A program made the position numbers and the translations under genes. DNA of 64,000 bases from Gaertneriomyces semiglobifer (taxonomy: Eukaryota > Chytridiomycota > Chytridiomycetes > Spizellomycetales > Spizellomycetaceae): the NCBI GenBank assembly GCA_025558075.1, contig JAHLKF010000036.1:1-64000 (forward strand), given 5' to 3'. A model generated the notes under the pieces. It saw only the letters and a program-made list of their open reading frames with translations. It searched no databases and was not told where the DNA came from. Position 1 is the stretch's first letter. Each line of letters starts with the position of its first letter. This document shows, one piece after another, positions 1 to 11,000 of this stretch.

Positions 1-2261
1 GTTGCTAAATGCTGTAACCGGCTCTTCAGCTCTTCATACCTAAAAGTACAAGAAAAAAAGTTCACAATTCAGCATGTGACAAAATCGAAAAAACCGGCAT
101 GTTATGGGTTATGCAAATATACTTTACCCGCCGATTGTGGACCATTTTACGTCGGGTTTTCGGGACTCAAAACCTGCGGTTTCGGGTCGGATCATGGAAA
201 GTGCATATACGAAATCGTTCCAGCACAGTGGGTAAGAAGAAGCAGAAGAAGACGAGGGACACGCTTGTATCGCCGAATGGGTATCCGTCAGTGACAACGC
301 AGCCGTTTGGTGTTCCAGGTCGGAAATAGAGGTTTGGGTTGGGGGGTCATCAGTTAGGGAGAGATGGGTCACTCGGTCAGCCAGGTTGTCGGTTGTAGTA
401 GTGTCCGATGGGGTGGCATCTAGGAACGATTCCATGGCGTGTTCTGTAGCTCGCGACAATACCCTTCGCAGATCTCTAGCCACGAACCCGGCAGTTTGCT
501 GGTAAAACACGGAATACATTTAGTATCACATTCAAGCGTTCGGTGGGACCGTCTTGAGCAAGAAAACCAAATTGGGGTACTGACTTGTGCAAGCTTGAAC
601 GCATATTGTGTGTACAGTTGCGAGTTCGCTGGCGAAATCCGCCTGTCAGTGTCAGTTCTCAAGGAAACGCGAGACAAGTAAGCTGATGCAATCGATCTGC
701 GTTGTCGGCTGGAAAAAAACGAAAGAAAACAGGAAACCCAACTGCTCAGCTATACACACGTATCGAATAAAGAAAGGGTGCATACTCACATATCTGGTAC
801 CGCTAAAGGAATGATGCGGTCGAATCCTCCTGAACCTTCGTCCGTGCGGCGTAAGGATAGCGGAAGCTTGGCCGCATCTCGAACAGATGCGAGGACGCAG
901 ATCCCAGATGACGCCGGTATCCGTCGCATCTCGGTCGCAATGTGCGATGACACAGCCGCTCTATCGAATTCCGATATATTTGCAGCTAATCAAAAGAATA
1001 AACACTTGTTGAGTACTGTGGAGTGAGATAGTAAAATCAACTTTTGGGCTCACATTCATCCAGCATGTCCAAGCCTTCCAAGATGACGACCGCTGGCGCG
1101 GACAGTCGTGCCATTTCAATGCATCTTCGTAGTGGAGGTATCCAGGCGTCATCCGCAAGCGCCGCTGCCTCGGCTTGTTTCTCTGCGATGTCGATGTCGC
1201 ATATGTGTATTGGATAGTCGGGAAGTCGTAAACGATGCTTTACTACATGCCTAGCGAGGATGACAGTCCATGAGAGACCCGTTCACAAGGTCGTGGGCAG
1301 ACGTACCGTACGTGATCAGATGAGATTTACCGACCCCGGCAGGCCCGGTGAGCAACAGAGCACGTATGGGAAAGATGCCCAGCACATCATGGGCAGATCC
1401 ATAATGAATGCTCGTATCTGGTTAATTTGAGAGTTCCATGTAACATTAAGAGGCTGCTTGCAACGCTTCGCCGGAAAACACTAACTCACCAATTGTTTCG
1501 CAAAGCTCATCGACAATTTCTTCGTAGCCCGCGCATACATGATCCACTGGGGTTGCAACATGATGGGCTAATATATCCACGGATACTTCTGGCATGAGAA
1601 CCTGTTGTATACTGTCTGTGCATCCATTCTGGTCTTGCACGCTTTCGACTCGGAAAACTGCTGTTGTACCCATCAGCGGCACCCCAAACACCAAGCCTGA
1701 CTCTACCTAGCAAGAAACACAGAGTCAGAATGTATGTCATTGATGAATGGGTCAATCATTTTTCAAACGCACCAAGGATCCATGTAAGCTTCTCCTTATG
1801 GATGCCTCGACATCCATCAGATCCAATGGACTTTTACTACGTCCATCGCTTCTCGTTCGACGAAGGCCTTCGCTTGTTGGAATCCATGGATCAGCAGAAA
1901 CTCGCCGGATCTTTAATAACGAAGCCGCAGCGAATGGTTTCGAAGCAGGGTGGACATCCAACACCACAAACGACGGACACCCCTTCTGCACTGCCACGTC
2001 GCCCCACAGCTCTGCAATCCACCGAGGCAGTACGGCGGTTTCCCCACCAAGCACCCCTTTTAAATGCACAAGCGGTTTGGGAAGGTACTCCGAATCATAA
2101 GGAATAGCTGACAAGATGGTTTCTTCCTTTGCGCCGTTCTTGTGTCGTATGCGAATACACGAGCCTGGACGAATCGTATTTTCCCGCATCCACTTAAACG
2201 GGAGGAGGGCGTCCCGAGTTGACGCATACCTCACGTCCGTTATATATGCCAGCTCCTTCAT
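1..2261 (-). CDS. Tandem AAA+ ATPase (SPATA5/Cdc48/Pex1-like), 3' end beyond window
   Basis: This gene encodes a type II AAA+ ATPase, a family of hexameric machines that remodel or extract proteins. Exons are 2261..1773, 1706..1490, 1417..1307, 1242..1054, 985..790, 708..585, 498..128 and 39..1, with phase kept throughout. Residues 1-160 form an N-terminal domain I cannot assign. The first ATPase domain has a Walker A motif GPAGVGKS near residue 260. Its Walker B position reads VVILEGLD near residue 325, so the usual Asp-Glu pair is missing. The segment QTAGFVARDLRRVL resembles the Pex1 D1 helix, while the second domain starts WSTIGGYEELK, as in SPATA5 and Cdc48. An acidic, Ser/Thr-rich linker joins the two domains, and D2 runs off the window. 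The family is clear; assignment to peroxisome biogenesis, ribosome maturation or Cdc48-like work is open. It diverges from SPC2 across 130 bp. Confidence 0.75.
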
Positions 2262-2391
2262 GGACCTTTAAAATAAACAAAACTATTAAGTGGTCTAAAA
2301 AATAAAGTAGCGAGAAACCCAACGCGTTAAAGCGTCAGATGGTTCTTTTAACTCGCCAAACTTGAACGGCGAATAGCAAAAAACATCAACG

Positions 2392-3302
2392 ATGCCGTCA
2401 GACATAACCACCGACGCTGTCGATCAGCAGTCAGAACAGGTGGAGGCTTCTCACCCTTCATCAGTCGTTGCCGAAACTGGTAAAAAGCTTATTTTGGTCT
2501 ATTCTATTGAATCTCAAACGCTGACCCCTGCGACATTGGACTTTTTGGCAGAAGCGGATCCCATCAAGGTTGCTACCAACAATGCGTTGGAACTAAAGCA
2601 TACACTCGACGATGCATTGCGTAAGGTGAGCTCAGTGTCCTCACCTATTTGCGATGGCAGTAGGCTCACATATGAGTTTTCCAACCAGATCCTCGTCGAT
2701 GACCTAAAATTCAAAGAAATTCATACCCACCCCGACACCCGTCTGGCCATTGGTTATGCTGCCTGTGCTTTTGCCGCTTTTGGATCAGGCTACTCCTACT
2801 TCATCCCATTCGCAGAGTCGAAACTCATCCTCGCATTGTGCGTTGCGGCATACTTTATCCTGAATGGCGTCCTTGTGTTGTACGCCAAGTACGTTGAACA
2901 GAACATCATTTTTCAAGGAGCCAAGGAGGATCCCTTGGGTTTGGTGAGTTTAGTGCGATGATCACAAACGTTACCGGGTGCTATCAAACATTTTCCTGAC
3001 GCATCGTCTCGTACGCAATAAAGGACCCTAAGAAGAGGATTGTAGTGCGCACCGACAATAAGCGTTATACCGCCGAGTACACCATCAAGTTTGAGCTTGT
3101 CGATGCCGCAAAGCACATCTCGGCAGTTGCCAATGACAGAAAAGGGAGCCGTGTCGTTGCAGAAAAGACTCTCCAGGCAGAGTCGACAGTCACTATCAGC
3201 AAAACCTTTGGAGATTACTTTGATGAGGAGGGCACCTTTGCCGCCAGGGCGTTGTGGAAAGATGTATCTACGGTTGTAAATACCGGGCTAAAAATTGAAT
3301 GA
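2392..3302 (+). CDS. SPC2: Signal peptidase complex subunit 2
   Basis: This is the non-catalytic subunit 2 of the ER signal peptidase complex, which removes signal peptides from secretory proteins. Exons are 2392..2625, 2689..2943 and 3024..3302. The first intron is 63 nt and in frame, so its use rests on the GTGAGC donor and on family alignment. The protein has a soluble N-terminus, then two adjacent hydrophobic segments (IGYAACAFAAFGSGYSYF, then a stretch containing ILALCVAAYFILNGVLVLY). Between them lies the family motif PFAESK, matching PFPESK in SPCS2. After the second segment the DPLG and long cytosolic tail (YTAEYTIKFEL) align with human SPCS2 DPTG and YTLKLTF. Length, about 255 residues, is close to the family size. 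The gene shares a divergent promoter with the AAA ATPase gene. Confidence 0.9.
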
Positions 3303-3400
3303 ATCAAATGGCAGGTATTCAACGATCGAGTTAAGAGAACCGTGAGTCAACGAAAAATATATCATTGAGCACGCAATCAAGACTACATCAAAATCGCACA

Positions 3401-4495
<1,095 letters not shown>

Positions 4496-4552
4496 TTTTT
4501 ATTCTTCAACGTAAGAGGCGGGTGGGTGGGTAGTCGGCGACGCTGGTGCGTG

Positions 4553-4566
4553 TGTGTATATAAGTG
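4553..4566 (-). promoter_or_regulatory. Putative TATA box of the UBC4-type gene
   Basis: On the minus strand the sequence reads CACTTATATACACACAC, about 60 bases upstream of the E2 start codon at 4495. Position and sequence suit a core promoter TATA element. It lies inside a TG/CA-rich stretch (about 4548-4575), so a chance match is possible. The rest of 4567-4957 shows no coding signal and lies between the E2 gene and the stop codon of the next minus-strand gene. Confidence 0.4.
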
Positions 4567-4957
4567 TGGTGTGTATGCGGAGTGAACGCAGGTCGGTATG
4601 CTCTTCGCAGAAAGTCTCCAACCGACGACGAGGGGGCGAATGCGATGAGAAAGCGCCCAGACAACGGCGACTGGGCCGACGTCAAGGGAACCGGTTGGAA
4701 TCGGTTGGAATGGCTGAGTAAGCGTAATATACACGGATTGGTAAGCGCGTATGTAATCGCAGCGGAGTTTGGACACGGTGAACAGTGGAAGTTTCGTGTA
4801 TGTGTTTATTCACACTCGTGTGCACGTTTATTCGTATTTGTGTATACGTGGTATGATAAGGACGAAAGCTCTCTAGGCTTTGATGGTGGTTACTACTTCA
4901 TGTTATGCTCCACAATATGTATGCTCACTATCATCTCTGGGGTACCTACGCTCTTCG

Positions 4958-6055
4958 TCAGAGCACGGTACAGAATTGCCAAAATGCTTCCGGGTGATTT
5001 TGTTCGACCGCTGCTGTGATGCTCGCGTCGATGGTACGCGGTACTTCGGAGCCGGAATCTGCTAGTACAGTGACCGGCCTTACGTTGCCTACTGATGCCC
5101 TTCGTTGCATGGGCGTTTTCGAGGCAGTCATAACACGTTGCGCGCGTTTAGACGGTGAAGGCGGCGGGGTTACCTGACCCGCTTTTTTGGGCGCTCGTCC
5201 TTTGCGAGCTCTCTTGGACGTAACATCAGTAGCACCCGTAGAGTGCCTTCTTGCGGTCGTCGTAATTACTCCAGGGTCACTAGCGGACCGCTTTCTTTTG
5301 GTTGGCGAAGTTATGTCAACGCTAACCGTCGACCGTCGCCGCTTCTTTGGGGCGCTAGCCTGAGCATCGTCCGACATGCGTTTCAACTTATTTGGGACGC
5401 ATACTTCGTCCACCCTGACTTTCTCAGCTGGCTTCCTGTTGCGCTTAGGCCTTTCCGTAACCTCGTGATCAAACGAAGCTCGTCGGGTAACTCTTTTACG
5501 CCCGACATTTGCCTGCTCCGTTGGATCGAACGTTGAACTTGCATTAATGATGGCTTCAATCGCTAATGAGACCGCTTCAGGATTGGTCCTATTCAGTGCC
5601 TTCCACTGCCGACGAATCTCCGCGCTCAAGCCAAAACCATACTCAATGACAAAAAGTTCTCCGTCTCGGTCCTCGAACTCGCCTTCGTCGGCCTCCTCCA
5701 CAGATTGCAAATCGGTTGGTAGGGCCATGGACTTTTGCAAAACTGATCCAGTCTGAGAGAGGCAATCCAGCGCACGGTGCACACTCCACATTGAAATATA
5801 CCCTTCTGCACCATGCATTTCATTGACTGCGTCCATGACTTCATCCAAGCTAATCATCGACCCCGTCTTCCGCTCCTGTTCAATCTGGGCAAGCGCTGTA
5901 AGTACCAATCGCTTGATAGTCGTAGCATCCGGAGTAGTGCGCATTGGAATTGTCAATATCGAGTCCTCCTGAACTTCTAACTTGATATGCATAGGGCTCG
6001 CCGAGTCCTCAACCTTCACTACAGGCTGCCGGCGTGCGCGTGCTGTCGTGCCCAT
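4958..6055 (-). CDS. Basic nuclear protein of unknown function, possible N-terminal winged helix
   Basis: This is a single open exon of 365 residues that I do not recognise. Residues about 40-110 look folded: two helices (TTIKRLVLTALAQIEQE, then SLDEVMDAVNEMHG) followed by a segment containing MWSVHRALDCL. This pattern would suit a small winged-helix or SANT-like fold. An acidic stretch follows (EEADEGEFEDRDGE), then a predicted helix before residue 170. From about residue 195 to 330 the chain is very rich in Lys, Arg, Ser and Pro, with clusters such as PKKRRRS, SPTKRKRS and KRARKGRAPKK. These look like nuclear localisation signals and histone-H1-like SPxK repeats. A chromatin or DNA-binding role is inferred from composition only. 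The start at 6055 is the first ATG after an in-frame break, and codon use resembles neighbouring genes. Confidence 0.7.
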   Translation of the reverse strand: MGTTARARRQPVVKVEDSASPMHIKLEVQEDSILTIPMRTTPDATTIKRLVLTALAQIEQERKTGSMISLDEVMDAVNEMHGAEGYISMWSVHRALDCLSQTGSVLQKSMALPTDLQSVEEADEGEFEDRDGELFVIEYGFGLSAEIRRQWKALNRTNPEAVSLAIEAIINASSTFDPTEQANVGRKRVTRRASFDHEVTERPKRNRKPAEKVRVDEVCVPNKLKRMSDDAQASAPKKRRRSTVSVDITSPTKRKRSASDPGVITTTARRHSTGATDVTSKRARKGRAPKKAGQVTPPPSPSKRAQRVMTASKTPMQRRASVGNVRPVTVLADSGSEVPRTIDASITAAVEQNHPEAFWQFCTVL

Positions 6056-6336
6056 TCTCGTTCTCGTTCGTGTGTTGGGGAGAAATGACCTGTCCTCGCT
6101 TAAACAGTATGCCTCATACGTCCGTGACTTTGTGAACGCCGCTTCTAAATGCCAAACTATATGCCTGAGTTGGCCCTGTATTTACGGAGAATTGCAAAGT
6201 TTCTCTCAGCACACACAGTTATACCGCGATTGTCACCCAGCACAGTCTTGAAACTAGAAATAGACATGACCCTCACGAGACTGTTCTATCCTCCAACCGA
6301 ACATCTTGACACCAAAACTTGTCGATATCAGGCGTC

Positions 6337-7785
6337 ATGATCCCATTGGATACATCTCCACTTCCGCCTGCGGCAGCGCAGGTTTTCACTTCCCTTCAAA
6401 CAACTCTGCAGTCTTTTGGAGATGACGGTTTCCGTTCTCCACCACAAACCTTGCGCAAGTCGCGTTCGCAAACGCGTAGTGGATACCTGGTTCCTTTAAA
6501 CGACGTAGCTCCCCGGTCCTCTTCAAGCCTGAATCTCGCATCTCCAAAACCCCCGGCCTCGCCCTTTTCCTCCTCAAGCACCAATCTTCACGCTCATGGA
6601 CAACGGAGTCCAAGCGCACGAGGGAGCAGCCGCGCTGCTTCCCCCGATATCACCTCCATTCTCAATCGCGTCGAGAAACAACTTTTGGGCAGTCAGGATT
6701 CGCTAGCGCTTGCAGAGCAAAATCTCTCGAAAAGCACGGAGAACCTAGTGCGTGTAAAGATTGCAGCACAGAGTGGGAACATGGATCATTTGGGACATCG
6801 CACTCGCGACAGGGACCACGTGGAAGAGGAAAGGGAAAGGCATGCTGCCGGTCCTGCCGGTGGCCACGGGCGCTTGGAAAAATCGTCATCACGATCGATG
6901 CAGAGCCTCAGTTCCTTACATGGCGGATCAGCTAGTGACCTGTCACGGGTGCGCAATGGCACTTCCCGGACCGACTTGCGTAAAACAGCATCCAACATGT
7001 CGCTTTCCCCGGTGCGAAACTCGAATAACGATCTACGAAAGGTTGGATCCCAATCGAGTTTGCGAAAAGATGATGTCAAGAAAGGATCGCATTCTACGCT
7101 TCATCTCCCGCCCATAGATCTCAACCCGCGTCCAGTGATATCGCGCACAACGTCTACGACGAATTCGGTATCCAATTCTCGGCGTACGTCGGAAGAAGGT
7201 GCTCGTAACGTTACACTGGCTGAAGCGGCAATAAAAGCAGGACAGAGGCGTCGTCGCAAACAATCATCACAAAATTCTGGGTCATTATCATCAGATTCAG
7301 ACGAAGAAGCATATGATGAGGAGGACGAAGAAGCGCGACTGAGGGCGGCGATGATTTCCTCGTCTGTAGAGCGCCTCACCGATCCGGGACTGTTCCCGGC
7401 GACATACCGCGAACGCATACGCGAAAGTCTAGAGCACCGAAAGCGATTGGAGGAGGCAAAGAACGGCTTAGAGCATGCGGGTCATGCGGGCAATGCCGGC
7501 GAGTTGGCAAGAAAGGTAGAAGAAGTCACCGGGCGATTGAGCGATCCGCGAAGGTTCCCAGCCGCGTATAAGGCCAAGGCCGTCGATAAATCTCCACTAG
7601 GGTCGCTGGAGGATATATCGAGCACTGGTAGGTTTGGTTCACCGAACGACGATAAACCCAAGTCTGACCTCTTTGCCGTGATAGCACCTAATCCTCCACG
7701 AGTGTCCGCGGTGTCTCATAAACCATCAAAACCAAAGATTGAATTCTTTACGGACTTTGCGGGGCCATTGGATCCGCCTAAATGA
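6337..7785 (+). CDS. Ser/Arg-rich protein with two RLTD-type motifs resembling TPPP/p25-alpha signatures
   Basis: This single open exon encodes about 482 residues, starting at MIPLDTSPLPP. The first two thirds are disordered and Ser-rich, with recurring short units such as SDLSRVR, NNDLRKV and SSLRKDD. An acidic run (DSDEEAYDEEDEE) precedes the most ordered part. There, RLTDPGLFPATYRERIRE is followed about 55 residues later by a related copy, RLSDPRRFPAAYKAKA. The first copy resembles the C-terminal signature of p25-alpha/TPPP proteins (RLTD, an aromatic, then H/K-E-R-F), which bind microtubules and are linked to flagella. The EF-hand-like p25-alpha core is not visible, so this may be only a shared short motif. 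No other family is recognised. Divergent from the basic nuclear protein gene across about 280 bp. Confidence 0.75.
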   Translation: MIPLDTSPLPPAAAQVFTSLQTTLQSFGDDGFRSPPQTLRKSRSQTRSGYLVPLNDVAPRSSSSLNLASPKPPASPFSSSSTNLHAHGQRSPSARGSSRAASPDITSILNRVEKQLLGSQDSLALAEQNLSKSTENLVRVKIAAQSGNMDHLGHRTRDRDHVEEERERHAAGPAGGHGRLEKSSSRSMQSLSSLHGGSASDLSRVRNGTSRTDLRKTASNMSLSPVRNSNNDLRKVGSQSSLRKDDVKKGSHSTLHLPPIDLNPRPVISRTTSTTNSVSNSRRTSEEGARNVTLAEAAIKAGQRRRRKQSSQNSGSLSSDSDEEAYDEEDEEARLRAAMISSSVERLTDPGLFPATYRERIRESLEHRKRLEEAKNGLEHAGHAGNAGELARKVEEVTGRLSDPRRFPAAYKAKAVDKSPLGSLEDISSTGRFGSPNDDKPKSDLFAVIAPNPPRVSAVSHKPSKPKIEFFTDFAGPLDPPK

Positions 7786-8056
7786 CATAGCTTTTGTTTG
7801 TTACCTTGTCGGGTTTGCTGTCGTAATGCATCGAATAGACCACATTCCATTTTCTGGAACAGCGATATCGAGATAATCACCTCATTCATCGTTCTAAAGA
7901 TTAAAAAGTCTGTCTACAGAGTATATACATGTTGTTTTAAGCCGCACAAACGATTTCAAGCCAACAGTTCGTCTTCATCAGTCGTTCGACGTGTACGCCT
8001 TTATAAAAACGTGTTTGAGTACGATGAATACCGAAAGGTTACTGTGTGAAAGCAAC
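7786..8056. other. Convergent 3' ends, no gene seen
   Basis: This A+T-rich spacer separates the stop codon of the RLTD-motif protein from that of the condensin subunit on the other strand. No conserved coding frame or RNA structure was recognised. It probably holds the two 3' untranslated regions. Confidence 0.5.
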
Positions 8057-11000
8057 TTACGCGGCTCTAGGTCTAGTCTTGGTCTGCACGGTAGTCTTGA
8101 TCACCCTTTTGGGAGTGGCAACGGAGGCACGCATGACTCCAGACTGCCTTCTTCTTCGTGGCAAAATTGTTTCAAAAGCATCATCTTCTTCAGAACTCTC
8201 CGCGCCATCTGCTGTATCCTCATCATTTTCATCTGACTTGGCAGAGGTGTTCACGCGGAACGCATGTTTAGCCCCTTTGAGCGTGTGGCGGTCGCCGTGC
8301 CCGCTGTCACTGTCAGACTGGTCACCTTCGCTTTCCTCAGAAATCGCGGCGGTTTGATGGCGCCGCGGTACCTGAGTTTGCTGTGCGGGTATTATGTCAT
8401 CTTCATCGTCCTCATCCTCAACAGCAGTCTCCAATGCCTCATCATCATCGGAGGAATCGGGTGGTTGGTTGCGCGTTGGACGGTTCGCGTAACTCGTCTG
8501 CTTTCGCGCACTTAAAGTACTCGATCGACCTACTGCCCGTTGTGTTACACCTGGTGTGGCAGGTGCGGCTATCAAGTCGGCTACGTCAGCTTCGTCCGCA
8601 TCTGGCGCACTTCCTGAACGCGCACTAGTGTTCAGCCGCCGCGACTTTTCAGTCGCGCCATGGATGCCGGATTCCCGCTTAACCTTGCCGGCTCGCCGCA
8701 GGTGTTCCTGTGTTGCTTTCGACGCTGCTTGATCATTCTCTACGCACTTATCATGAAGTTCTTGCAGTTTGCCTTCAAACTCTTCAATGCTAGACTTGAG
8801 ATCGGCTTTTGCAGTCTTCTTTGCTTTCGAAAGGAGATCCTGCAATAGCTTATATACAGTCGGCTCGTGCAGTTTGTCTTGATAATGTGGGAGATGCTCA
8901 AAGAATTTGCGCACGCTCTTCTCCGACGCAAAGGACAATAAAGACAAGCAGAATGCAATGTCACGCCATTGCCGCGTAGTGTCTGCATTACAGAAACGCA
9001 TGCACAATTTGTCGACGATGTTCTCAGTCTGTTTGTCCTTCTTTATGAAGTCCAACAAAAATTTCATTATGTTTTTAAAGCTCTCTTCGTTTACTCCGGT
9101 TTCTGGATGGGACAGGTTACTGATGATATCCGGAAGGTTGTTGTAAACTGCGTTGTCTTTGGTGGACAACTCGGTAAAGAAGAGTTTCGTCAGATCGCTG
9201 ATACGTTGATCCTCGTCTTCTAGACATTTGGCCATCTCGCTTATCTGACCTTTTACCTTGACCATACCGTTCAAGATTAAGAATGTAAGAACCATGAGGG
9301 TATTCTTCTTAACCGTCAAATCCGCATCATTCAACCGGTTGTAAAGGTAGGAAATATTTTGGTCGATCAACGAGTTGAACGATACGGTCATGTCCCCAAG
9401 CGCAATGATGGTGTTGCTTCGGATTACTGGATCTTGGGATTTTTCCAAGATGGTGAAAAGAAGTTGAAGGTGCGCGTCACAGAAGTCTGCGCTGACACAC
9501 ATAAACTTGCATAGAGCCAGCACCGACATGATTTGCAACATGGGATGGTCGAATGTGCGGTTATTCAAACAGATGTACGATAAGAGTGGGCCATATGCTG
9601 TAAGCAGGGAATTATCTCCGAAAAGCAACTCTTGCTCTCGAATATGAGCGATGGCTTCGGCGAACTCGTCCTCCGCAGTTCCGGTGACCTGGTCCAATTC
9701 GTCCTGAGAGCCTGCCCTACGAGGCGTCTTTGCCGCTTCCTCTGCATGTTTCCGGCGCTTCCATTCTGCTTCGACGGCTTCCAAGTGAACAATCTGCTTG
9801 ACAGCTACGTGGCCGAGCACAAAGCAGAGTTTGCTGAGCTCCAATGGGTCACAGATTTCCAGGCTTTGTTCATGGGAATCTACAGGTGTTCCCTGCATCG
9901 TCTCATTATTAATCTGGAGCGTTTGCGACAACTGGGCCGTCAGTTGGTCGACGGCTGCATCATCAGGCCGTGATACTCCGAAGATGCGGCTGGTTATGGT
10001 TTTGATCATGCTGGCACATGTGAGGTCCGGGTGCTCGCTGAGAAGATAGATGGCGTTAATCGCCTGTTCCGCAAACCCAAACCAGTCCAAAGACTTGGCA
10101 GTGGGGTCGACTATAAGTTCCGAAAGCCTCATGAAAATGGGGTGATTGGCAGGTAGCCGTGAATAGCTGTAAGCAAGTGAGCCCTTTTGCCGCTTGACAG
10201 TACCGAGCTGCTGAAGGGCAACGCACGCATATCGCGCCAATAGCAAATCTTTTTTAGCATATTCTCCAAATCCGACGCGGAGGAGCATCTCTAGATTATC
10301 CGCAATAGCCTCCTTTCTGGCCTTTCCGATCATACCAAGAATCATAATGGCACCACGTCGCCTCCGCGGATGGTGTTTCTTGGAGCCAAATACGCCCCAG
10401 AGGACATCCAGCACAGATTGGGTTACAACATCAGCGGCAACAAGTGTACTGAGTAATTGCTCGAACGAGGTGAGCTCCGCCAGCGTCATGGTGTGCGTCA
10501 AATTGATAAGATTGTCGGCGATGACCTGTGCGTTATCTGATTCGAAGTAGACAGCGATATAACACCGCATAAGATGATCTCGCACACTGAGTCTTTCGGT
10601 CTCGCCAGTGTCCTTATCCCAAATTTTGTGTACCATTTTCCTAATGCCAATAGCAGCGCATTCCATTTGGAACTTGTGGGCCACTACAAGGAAATTCATA
10701 GCCTCAATGACTTCTCCTTTGGCGTTCGATGCCAGTAACTCGCACATCGTGGGCACAACGGCTTCGATTTGGCGGATGAATTTAATTCCGTCCTTGTAGT
10801 ACTTGAGTAAACCTCGCAGGTTCCGCAATTCTTGCTCGCTGGCACCGGCCTCTACCGGCCTCGGCTTCTGTTGTGACTCTGGTTCATCCACATCCATGGT
10901 ATGTTCGTTCTTCTCACTTTCGTCAATCTCCGCTACACCGGGAAGCTCTTCCGTTGGGAATTTCATTTTGATGATTTCCTCTAGATTCCGTTTTTTCTCC

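Noticed and set aside
2121..2261. Calling the AAA gene Pex1 outright
   Set aside because: One D1 helix resembles Pex1, but the D2 start and linker resemble SPATA5 and the N-domain matches neither, so only the family is stated.
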